Shown in pieces: positions 1-4,617 of a DNA stretch of 5,604 nucleotides. The stretch's first letter is position 1. Each line of letters opens with the position of its first letter. Position numbers and translations under genes: made by a program. The notes beneath the pieces are model-generated. The model made no database searches. It was not told the origin of the DNA and saw nothing but the letters and a program-made list of their open reading frames with translations. This DNA is from Clostridia bacterium (GTDB lineage Bacteria; Bacillota; DSM-16504; Desulfitibacterales; Desulfitibacteraceae): positions 1 to 5,604 of the forward strand of contig JAGXSK010000296.1 of the NCBI GenBank assembly GCA_018333845.1, written 5' to 3'.

Positions 1-345
1 AGCCATGGACCAGTACACAAGACCTGCCCCTACCCCGCCTGTAAAGAGCATTGAGAGCCAGCTAAATCTTGAAAATTCCGGCTCATCATCTGGACCACCA
101 AGCTTTACATTGCCGTACCGACCAAAAGCCAGCCATACCAAGAACACAAAACATCCAAAGGCCAGCAGCAGCCACAACCAGTCAAAGCTATGGGTTAAGG
201 TCCTTAAAACTTTTGCACCGATAGGCTGCATTTCTTCACGAAATACGAGCATGGGTGCATAAAAAAGGACACAAAGTATTACTCCGCCTAAAAAAACTAC
301 AGGATTAATTTTCGCATATTTACTCCCATTCGACTTATCCACCAT
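1..345 (-). CDS. BCCT-family (betaine/carnitine/choline) transporter, N-terminal part, cut by window edge
   Basis: This is the first 115 codons of a secondary transporter that continues past base 1. BCCT members are inner-membrane carriers for quaternary ammonium compounds such as glycine betaine, choline or carnitine. Two hydrophobic helices are visible at about residues 14-33 and 54-74. They are followed by the family signature FGRYGNVKLGG, an acidic PDDEPEF stretch, and a third helix with the glycine-rich run FTGGVGAGLVYW, the region that lines the substrate site in BetP-type structures. The ATG at 345 is preceded by AAGGG nine bases upstream and AGGGG three bases upstream. A sigma-54 promoter lies about 150 bases upstream. 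The family is clear, but substrate and coupling ion cannot be read from this part; betaine, choline or carnitine are possibilities by family only. The usual length is about 500 residues, so roughly three quarters of the gene is missing. Confidence 0.92.
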   Translation of the reverse strand, partial: MVDKSNGSKYAKINPVVFLGGVILCVLFYAPMLVFREEMQPIGAKVLRTLTHSFDWLWLLLAFGCFVFLVWLAFGRYGNVKLGGPDDEPEFSRFSWLSMLFTGGVGAGLVYWSMA

Positions 346-364
346 TATCCCCTACCCTTCATTT

Positions 365-398
365 TTAATGGCTCTTTAGTTCAATCCCAATCCATTAA
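365..398 (-). repeat. Leader inverted repeat upstream of the BCCT start codon
   Basis: TTAATGG at 365-371 is the exact reverse complement of CCATTAA at 392-398, separated by 20 bases. In the mRNA this could form a 7-bp, A/U-rich hairpin ending about 19 bases before the ATG, just outside the ribosome binding site. It is weak, and the function is unknown. Confidence 0.35.
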
Positions 399-446
399 CA
401 AATAATAATATTACACTTTTTCGAAATACATATAAATTATTGTTTA

Positions 447-475
447 ATTATAGCATGGCATCACCACCATTTAAA
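447..475 (-). promoter_or_regulatory. Possible sigma-A promoter with extended -10 for the BCCT gene
   Basis: Read on the minus strand, TATAAT (447-452) is preceded by TG at the extended -10 position, and TTTAAA (470-475) lies 17 bases upstream as a poor -35 (4 of 6 matches to TTGACA). Transcription would start near 440, downstream of the sigma-54 start. The -10 is perfect, but the surroundings are A/T-rich, so chance occurrence is possible. Confidence 0.35.
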
Positions 476-489
476 TTAATAATGTAACC

Positions 490-542
490 AAATATAGCAA
501 GTATTGTGCCATTTGTAGTTATTTTCTGAAAATGCTATATTT
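490..542. repeat. 10-bp inverted repeat overlapping the -12 element of the BCCT promoter
   Basis: AAATATAGCA at 490-499 is exactly the reverse complement of TGCTATATTT at 533-542, with a 33-base spacer. The left arm covers the GC of the -12 element and the bases just downstream. The other arm lies just upstream of -24. A protein binding both arms would bracket the polymerase site. The repeat is seen directly; the role is inference. Confidence 0.5.
496..511 (-). promoter_or_regulatory. Sigma-54 (-24/-12) promoter upstream of the BCCT gene
   Basis: The minus strand reads TGGCACAATACTTGCT. This matches the sigma-54 consensus TGGCAC-N5-TTGCW at all fixed positions, with exactly 10 bases between the GG of -24 and the GC of -12. 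Transcription should start about 12 bases downstream, near 485, leaving a leader of about 140 bases. Sigma-54 promoters require an enhancer-binding ATPase acting from upstream; dyads at 608-622 and 628-661 lie at suitable distances. The element resembles the one at 4346-4361. Confidence 0.75.
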
Positions 543-607
543 ATCAATACTTTTCTGAGTTATTAGGTTATTGTGGAAGCTTTTTTTGCCTGCGAAAGGA
601 ATATAAA

Positions 608-622
608 TCAGTCAAACTGACT
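608..622. repeat. Small dyad upstream of the BCCT sigma-54 promoter
   Basis: TCAGT-CAA-ACTGA (608-620) and the overlapping AGTCA-AAC-TGACT (610-622) each form 5-bp arms around a 3-base centre. It lies about 100 bases upstream of -24, a normal distance for an enhancer-binding protein site. As RNA on the minus strand it is a small hairpin followed by a weak A/U stretch, so it could instead belong to a poor 3' end of the trx operon. Confidence 0.3.
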
Positions 623-627
623 TGGAG

Positions 628-661
628 GCTGTATTCATCCTTAATTGGGCCCAAATACAGC
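628..661. repeat. Dyad directly after the trxA stop codon
   Basis: GCTGTATT (628-635) pairs perfectly with AATACAGC (654-661), enclosing 18 bases. A separate perfect 10-bp palindrome, TTGGGCCCAA (645-654), sits inside it. The outer repeat begins at the last base of the trxA stop codon. It could be a 3'-end stabilising hairpin of the operon mRNA, since no U-tract follows, or an upstream activator site about 120 bases from the sigma-54 promoter. Confidence 0.45.
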
Positions 662-996
662 TACAAGTTTAAGAGTTTGCCTAGAGAGTCAAGCAATTCT
701 TCCTTTGAACGAAGGCCACCTATGCGTTCTCTTATTTCCCCATTCTTAAATAAAAGGAGCTGAGGTATTCCCCTGAGTCTGCATCGTGTAACCAGGGATT
801 TGTATTCATCCACATCTACCATATAAAACCTCACTTTTTCTGCATACTCTTCAGCTAACTCCTCCACAGTAGGGAGAAGCTCTTTGCAAACTGTACATCT
901 TTCCGCTCCAAAGAAAACCACTGTGGGCATGCTGCTTTCAAATGTGAGACTGTCAAACTCAAGATCTGAAATACTTTTCATTGTCTCAGGATTCAT
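661..996 (-). CDS. trxA: Thioredoxin with atypical CTVC active site
   Basis: A small cytoplasmic thioredoxin-fold protein of 111 residues that passes electrons from the neighbouring reductase to disulfide targets. The active site is Cys34-Thr-Val-Cys37 in the context GAERCTVCKEL, so the usual WCGPC is not conserved and Arg replaces Trp. The cis-proline loop is present (GIP, Pro78), as is the GG near the C-terminus. An extra cysteine sits at residue 72. I chose the ATG at 996 because AAGGGGG (1004-1010) lies seven bases upstream. An ATG at 1020 would add eight residues but has no such site. The gene overlaps the end of trxB by 11 bases, which implies translational coupling. Thioredoxins with unusual redox centres are known from amino-acid-fermenting anaerobes, where they serve glycine-type reductases; using that to assign a role here is inference. 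Confidence 0.9.
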   Translation of the reverse strand: MNPETMKSISDLEFDSLTFESSMPTVVFFGAERCTVCKELLPTVEELAEEYAEKVRFYMVDVDEYKSLVTRCRLRGIPQLLLFKNGEIRERIGGLRSKEELLDSLGKLLNL

Positions 997-2224
997 TGCA
1001 TTTCCCCCTTGCATATTCATCTAAAAATTCTGCAATTACCCTCTTATCATTGGCTAATATTGTTCTTATCACTTTACTGTCCTTCAACAGCAAAAGGCTT
1101 GGAACATCTACAACGTTAAATTTCCGGGCAATTCTGTTTTTTCGCGAAACATCAATTTTCATGTATTTCACTTCATCTCCTTGCCCAGACAATAGCTTTT
1201 CAATTAATGCAAGTTTATCTATATTTCCCTCAATGCCTGGATTCCAGAATGCCAGCAAGACAGGTTGATTCGACTTTAAAATATTCCCTGTAAAATCCTC
1301 TTCCTCTGTTAAAAAATTATCTGCTGATACTGCTGCTACAGCCCCATCGTTGGCTGCAGTTACAACCTGCCGCAAGGTTTTTTGTATTCCATCTCCTGCT
1401 GCAAACACTCCACTTGCCGAAGTTTCCATATATTTATTAGTTATGATATATCCCTTATCATCCAGATCAATTTGTCCTTTTAAGAATTCCGTTCCAGGAT
1501 TCATGCCTACATAAATGAAAACTCCGCTTACATTTAATTCAGTATTAATGTCCGTTTTAAGATTTTTTACAACCGCAGATTCAACCTCTCCATTACCCTT
1601 TATTTCTGTTAATACAGAGTTCCAGACAAATTCAATTTTTTTGTTTTTGAAGGCTTTTTCCGCACTTATTTTATTGCAGTCTACAATTCCCTCATCATGA
1701 ATTACAATTACATAAACTTTCCTGGCGAACTTGGTGATATACATGGCTTCCTCAATGGCAGCATCACCATTTCCAACAACTATCACATCAAGGTCATCAT
1801 AGAATTCTGCATCACATGTAGCACAATAGGAAACCCCCATACCCTTGAATTCTTTCTCACCAGGTATGTTAAGCAGCCGGGGGTGAGCCCCGACAGCCAG
1901 TATAACTGTCCTGGCTTGATACTGGCTGCCGTTTTTTGTATTAATAATTTTAATATCATTATTTAAATCAACAGCTATTGCTTCATCTTTGACTATTTCT
2001 ACCCCAAACTTTTTTGCATGTTCAGCCATGGAGCCGGTCAGCTCAGGGCCTGATATCTGGTTACAAAATCCTGGATAGTTCACTATTTCTCTGGTGGTAT
2101 ATGCCTGACCTCCAACTACTGCTTTTTCAAGGATTAGTGTTTTGCGTTTTGCCCTTGCCCCGTATATGCCTGCCGATAAACCAGCAGGTCCACCACCGAT
2201 AATGATTAGATCATAAACCAACAA
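986..2224 (-). CDS. trxB: Thioredoxin reductase-like flavoprotein fused to a degenerate thioredoxin domain
   Basis: About 412 residues against the usual 310 for the low-molecular-weight family. Residues 1-305 form the reductase: FAD motif GGGPAG (10-15), GGQAYTTREIVNYPGF, redox pair CATCD (Cys134/Cys137), nucleotide motif GNGDAA (151-156), and AAGDGIQKTLRQVVTAANDGAVAA near its end. Where NADPH-dependent members have HRRxxxR, this protein reads VIHDEGIVDCN, so the 2'-phosphate contacts are missing; NADH, ferredoxin or another donor is possible. Residues about 310-405 form a thioredoxin fold with the cis-Pro loop (DVPSLLLL, Pro375), but the active site reads FWNPGIEG: Asn328 and Ile331 replace both cysteines. 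I prefer a TTG start at 2224 (or 2221, giving VYDLIIIGGG) because GGAG lies seven bases upstream; a GTG at 2239 lacks a ribosome site. It lies 25 bases after the phosphohydrolase stop, in one operon. Confidence 0.9.
   Translation of the reverse strand: MLVYDLIIIGGGPAGLSAGIYGARAKRKTLILEKAVVGGQAYTTREIVNYPGFCNQISGPELTGSMAEHAKKFGVEIVKDEAIAVDLNNDIKIINTKNGSQYQARTVILAVGAHPRLLNIPGEKEFKGMGVSYCATCDAEFYDDLDVIVVGNGDAAIEEAMYITKFARKVYVIVIHDEGIVDCNKISAEKAFKNKKIEFVWNSVLTEIKGNGEVESAVVKNLKTDINTELNVSGVFIYVGMNPGTEFLKGQIDLDDKGYIITNKYMETSASGVFAAGDGIQKTLRQVVTAANDGAVAAVSADNFLTEEEDFTGNILKSNQPVLLAFWNPGIEGNIDKLALIEKLLSGQGDEVKYMKIDVSRKNRIARKFNVVDVPSLLLLKDSKVIRTILANDKRVIAEFLDEYARGKCNES
1004..1010 (-). promoter_or_regulatory. 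Ribosome binding site that sets the trxA start
   Basis: The minus strand reads AAGGGGG seven bases before the ATG at 996. It lies inside the last codons of trxB, so ribosomes ending trxB can restart at once on trxA. It favours the 111-residue product over the 119-residue one. Confidence 0.7.
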
Positions 2225-2225
2225 A

Positions 2226-2237
2226 CCCTCACTCCCC
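2226..2237 (-). promoter_or_regulatory. Ribosome binding site that suggests a TTG start for trxB
   Basis: The purine-rich GGGGAGTGAGGG lies upstream of two adjacent TTG codons (2224 and 2221). It sits inside the extension that a GTG start at 2239 would create. GGAG is seven bases from the first TTG and ten from the second. Confidence 0.55.
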
Positions 2238-2249
2238 ACTTTACAGGAT

Positions 2250-4235
2250 CTAGTCCTCTAATGCCTGATATATTACTCCACCCTCAACATCCCTTGGCAT
2301 GGGTGCACCAGCCAGGTGACAGATAGTTGGTGCTATATCAACAACACGTACATTTCGCTTGATGATCTCTCCTTTTTTGACTCCTCCCCCTGCCATCATA
2401 AATAAACATTTAGTTGAATAACCATTATTAGTCTGGTTACTCAAGCCATTCCCATGGGTTCTGCTGAAGTCCTCGTGCAGGAAGTAAACAATATCTCCAC
2501 AGTATGGCCCGCCAAGACCAAGGGCTTCCATATCTCTCTTGTTCATTGCAAAGGTAATGATTCTTCTGCCGGTTTTAGGGTCTCTGTAATTATATAAATC
2601 ACTTATTATTTGTTCCACCAGCTCATCATACTCTTCCGGTTCAACAATACCTTGAGGATCTCTACCCTTTAAATTGATGTAAATGTACATTGCTCTTTGT
2701 GCAACGGCTTTCGTATTCTCCCAGTCTACCTCAAGGCCTCCGTTAACCTCTTTAAGCTTTGTATAACCTAACTCGGACATGATTCCAACGTTTAGCCCCC
2801 ACATGTCACCTATTAGGGGATACTCGTAACCACCTTTTCTTGTTAGGCCGGCATGATCAGATCCTACAACAACTGCTGTATTTTCATCTATACGTTTCAT
2901 CAACTCACCAACGTACTTATCACTTAGTTCATATACCTTGGCTATTAATTCCCTGTATCTTTCAAAATCCGGGGTGTTCTCTTCCAGGGTATAGTCAATA
3001 TAGAAATGCAGGAACATGTCAATACCATGGATGTGACTGTACAATAAATCCCATTCTTTGTTATCCAGCAGATAATTAATTGCTTTTGTCTGCCAATCAT
3101 ACATTTCCGCCATGGTTTCATAAACAATGGTATCAGCAGTAACATTGTGCCTGTCATAGTTTGATGGCTGCATCATGGGGCCTAACTTTTCATACATTTC
3201 TGCACCTAGTTCCCCCGGATGAAAATATTTACTCGAGGTCAAGTCAAGTACAAAAGAGTAATAAAAATCAAGCTTGCTGCCGTCACCTTCTAAATGGGTT
3301 ACCTTGATTTTGTATGCTACAGGTGTGTTCTTATCGTTAAAGTTGTAGTTATCGTAAATCCAGTCACTCCATTCATTAACACACGCTTCACCAATAGGTT
3401 TTTCATCCTGCTTGCTGGTATAGATTTGAAATTTATTAAAGTTAACACCATCTTCAGCTATAATTAGACCAAAACGCCTGGTTTGACCTGTGTTCACAGG
3501 GAGAATAACTTCTCTGGCCCCTTGAGGTGCATTTTTCCAGCCCTGAGCTGGTTTAATTGGAGATTTTATTCTATCGCATTTTGCTGCATCAGCTTCCTCT
3601 TCGCTTCCACCTTCTGCAGTTACTAATCCAGGATGTTCGTAGCCAAAACCATCATAATTTTTTATCTCCATCTTCATGGTAGATACTTCACCCTCGACCC
3701 TGCAATCAGTGCCGCTGTTATCCAGGCTGTGGGGTATCTCTTCAATGGGAAAATCCCCTTCAATACACTCATAGAATTTTTCATAGTCAATATAACCCCG
3801 CAAATTAGTAAACATACTGGTTCCATCTAGATAAATAGCATTTTTGGTAGTAGGAGGCCAGGAGGTAGGATAATTAAACATGATGCTCTTTTTTCCTGCC
3901 CTGTCAAAGGCATCCCAGATGTATTCTGCATGACACAACGTTGAATCCCAGCCATAATCTAAAATATCAAGGGGATTTCCTGGAGTATGATTCCAGAAAC
4001 AGGTTATTCCATGGGTATTGGGAAATGCCCCGGTGGCTAGTGAACACCAATTTGGGGGTGTAATGGTGGGCAAAACACCCTGCATTCCCAAATCCTCTGT
4101 TGTTGTTCCCATTTCTATAAGCTTTTTAAAATTAGGAAGTCGTCCCTCATCTATATACTTTTTCATTAACATGGGATCGGCTCCATCAAGGCCTAAAAAC
4201 ATTACTTTTTTAGCTTTTCCACAGCTAGAAACCAT
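2250..4235 (-). CDS. AlkP-superfamily phosphohydrolase / type I phosphodiesterase-like enzyme
   Basis: A 661-residue metal-dependent hydrolase of the alkaline phosphatase superfamily, closest in pattern to the 'predicted AlkP phosphohydrolase or phosphomutase' group (COG3379) and to type I phosphodiesterase/nucleotide pyrophosphatases. All superfamily metal and catalytic elements are visible: Asp17 in FLGLDGADP, the nucleophile Thr59 in PTITPPNWCSLATG, Asp406 and His410 in GIDMFLH, Asp460-His461 in VVGSDHAG, and His594 in RTHGNG. The C-terminus has the usual DIAPTICHLAGAPMPRDVEG. Residues about 185-335 form an extra region with many predicted strands, of unknown role. No signal peptide or membrane helix is seen, so it is probably cytoplasmic. 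AAGGAGG nine bases before the ATG supports the start. It is the first gene of an operon with trxB and trxA. The substrate (phosphodiester, phosphomonoester, phosphonate or sulfate) cannot be told from sequence. Confidence 0.88.
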   Translation of the reverse strand: MVSSCGKAKKVMFLGLDGADPMLMKKYIDEGRLPNFKKLIEMGTTTEDLGMQGVLPTITPPNWCSLATGAFPNTHGITCFWNHTPGNPLDILDYGWDSTLCHAEYIWDAFDRAGKKSIMFNYPTSWPPTTKNAIYLDGTSMFTNLRGYIDYEKFYECIEGDFPIEEIPHSLDNSGTDCRVEGEVSTMKMEIKNYDGFGYEHPGLVTAEGGSEEEADAAKCDRIKSPIKPAQGWKNAPQGAREVILPVNTGQTRRFGLIIAEDGVNFNKFQIYTSKQDEKPIGEACVNEWSDWIYDNYNFNDKNTPVAYKIKVTHLEGDGSKLDFYYSFVLDLTSSKYFHPGELGAEMYEKLGPMMQPSNYDRHNVTADTIVYETMAEMYDWQTKAINYLLDNKEWDLLYSHIHGIDMFLHFYIDYTLEENTPDFERYRELIAKVYELSDKYVGELMKRIDENTAVVVGSDHAGLTRKGGYEYPLIGDMWGLNVGIMSELGYTKLKEVNGGLEVDWENTKAVAQRAMYIYINLKGRDPQGIVEPEEYDELVEQIISDLYNYRDPKTGRRIITFAMNKRDMEALGLGGPYCGDIVYFLHEDFSRTHGNGLSNQTNNGYSTKCLFMMAGGGVKKGEIIKRNVRVVDIAPTICHLAGAPMPRDVEGGVIYQALED

Positions 4236-4244
4236 TTTTGTGTT

Positions 4245-4251
4245 CCTCCTT
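4245..4251 (-). promoter_or_regulatory. Strong ribosome binding site of the phosphohydrolase gene
   Basis: The minus strand reads AAGGAGG, a full match to the anti-Shine-Dalgarno core, nine bases before the ATG at 4235. It confirms this start and suggests high translation of the first operon gene. Confidence 0.85.
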
Positions 4252-4275
4252 TGATTTGTGTTAATATACCTTTTG

Positions 4276-4294
4276 AGCAGTAGACCTTACTGCT
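4276..4294 (-). repeat. Leader hairpin 2 of the alkP operon mRNA
   Basis: AGCAGTA (4276-4282) and TACTGCT (4288-4294) form a perfect 7-bp stem with a 5-base loop. It lies between the sigma-54 start and the ribosome site, three bases after leader hairpin 1. No U-tract follows, so it is not a terminator. It may protect the 5' end or be a protein or RNA target. Confidence 0.6.
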
Positions 4295-4297
4295 AAT

Positions 4298-4329
4298 ATG
4301 AAAGTTTATTAAAAATAGAGTACTTTCAT
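4298..4329 (-). repeat. Leader hairpin 1 of the alkP operon mRNA
   Basis: ATGAAAGT (4298-4305) and ACTTTCAT (4322-4329) form a perfect 8-bp stem around a 16-base A/T-rich loop. If the sigma-54 transcript starts near 4335, this stem begins about six bases from the 5' end, a position that often slows RNA decay. The pairing is seen in the sequence; the stabilising role is inference. Confidence 0.5.
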
Positions 4330-4345
4330 TTTTATAATTACATAT

Positions 4346-4361
4346 AGCAATTAGCATGCCA
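4346..4361 (-). promoter_or_regulatory. Sigma-54 (-24/-12) promoter of the alkP-trxB-trxA operon
   Basis: The minus strand reads TGGCATGCTAATTGCT. GG (-24) and GC (-12) are exactly 10 bases apart and TTGC is intact; only C-to-T at the sixth base of TGGCAC departs from consensus. Transcription should start near 4335, giving a leader of about 100 bases. With one preceding A and the following TATAT included, 17 of 21 positions equal the promoter at 496-511. Confidence 0.72.
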
Positions 4362-4385
4362 TGGATTTTATTTCATACTAATTGC
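4347..4385. repeat. Inverted repeat bracketing the -24 element of the alkP promoter
   Basis: GCAATTAGCATG (4347-4358) and CATACTAATTGC (4374-4385) match as inverted copies at 11 of 12 positions with a 15-base spacer. The left arm contains the -12 element, and the TGG of -24 lies in the spacer. No GG stands at -24 for the upstream copy, so it is not a divergent promoter. Confidence 0.5.
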
Positions 4386-4393
4386 AGCTTTCC

Positions 4394-4420
4394 GTAAAGA
4401 AACATAAAGGAAGCTTTACA
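4394..4420. repeat. GTAAAG dyad upstream of the alkP promoter, with a distal copy
   Basis: GTAAAG (4394-4399) faces CTTTAC (4414-4419) across 14 bases. The 10-mer AAGCTTTACA (4411-4420) recurs in inverted orientation at 4500-4509. Three related half-sites within 120 bases upstream of a sigma-54 promoter could be binding sites for its activator, but the A/T-rich context weakens the case. Confidence 0.3.
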
Positions 4421-4444
4421 TATCAACAAAACAAAAATTGCCCT

Positions 4445-4462
4445 GCACCAAGGCTTTGGCGC
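4445..4462. promoter_or_regulatory. Candidate upstream activator site for the alkP sigma-54 promoter
   Basis: GCACCAAGGCTTTGGCGC is an 18-bp even dyad with seven of nine base pairs matching, in a locally G/C-richer patch of an A/T-rich gap. Its centre lies about 118 bases upstream of the predicted start, within the usual range for enhancer-binding proteins. Read as minus-strand RNA it is a 7-bp stem with a 4-base loop, followed at a distance by T-rich bases, so a weak second terminator or a short RNA end is the alternative. Confidence 0.45.
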
Positions 4463-4524
4463 CTGCTGATGCCTTAGTCCATGTAATTACTGTCTACCTT
4501 GTAAAGCTTATAATTTGTGATAAT

Positions 4525-4577
4525 AAAAAGAAAAATGCACTCATGTTAAGTCTTCAGGACTCAAAATAAGTGCATTT
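4525..4577 (-). terminator. Rho-independent terminator of the amidotransferase gene
   Basis: On the minus strand AAATGCACT and AGTGCATTT form a perfect 9-bp outer stem (arms 4569-4577 and 4533-4541). A second inner stem, AGTC/GACT (4549-4552 and 4558-4561), lies within it, and the run TTTTTCTTTTTATT follows. It is about 40 bases after the stop codon at 4618. It separates this gene from the sigma-54 operon. Confidence 0.78.
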
Positions 4578-4617
4578 GACTTTATAAGACTTTATACAGC
4601 TGCTAATTATATTACTT

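Larger units (their letters stand above)
346..660. other. 315-base gene-free regulatory gap between trxA and the BCCT gene
   Basis: No plausible ORF is seen on either strand. In minus-strand order the gap holds a dyad directly after the trxA stop (628-661), a second small dyad (608-622), a sigma-54 promoter (496-511) inside a 10-bp inverted repeat, a possible sigma-A promoter (447-475), a 7-bp inverted repeat near the start codon (365-398) and the BCCT ribosome binding site. No hairpin with a good U-tract follows trxA, so read-through into the transporter gene is possible. Confidence 0.7.
4236..4617. other. 382-base gene-free regulatory gap upstream of the alkP-trxB-trxA operon
   Basis: No credible ORF is present. 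In minus-strand order the gap contains the terminator of the amidotransferase gene (4525-4577), a TGTAAAGCTT copy (4500-4509), an 18-bp dyad (4445-4462), a GTAAAG dyad (4394-4420), the sigma-54 promoter (4346-4361) with its inverted repeat, two leader hairpins (4276-4329) and a strong ribosome binding site. Confidence 0.75.

Noticed and set aside
5..262. Plus-strand open frame of 85 codons
   Set aside because: It lies antisense to the BCCT coding region; the minus-strand frame shows clear transporter motifs, this one shows none.
986..988. TGA of trxB as a possible selenocysteine codon
   Set aside because: Reading on in frame meets another TGA within about 15 codons, and the protein is already a complete thioredoxin fold at that point.
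981..1268. Plus-strand open frame across the trxB-trxA junction
   Set aside because: Antisense shadow of trxB; no recognisable domain and no ribosome binding site of note.
4018..4254. Plus-strand open frame opposite the phosphohydrolase N-terminus
   Set aside because: It mirrors conserved phosphohydrolase codons including the nucleophile motif on the other strand, so it is a shadow.
4345..4386. Divergent sigma-54 promoter from the inverted TTGC copy at 4382-4385 on the plus strand
   Set aside because: The bases at the required -24 position are TT, not GG, and no gene lies downstream on the plus strand.
4441..4465. NtrC site
   Set aside because: TGCACC is present, but the facing half is GGCGCC after eight bases rather than GGTGCA after five.
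4420..4510. Riboswitch or small RNA gene
   Set aside because: One hairpin is visible, but no known riboswitch core could be recognised and no convincing promoter precedes it.
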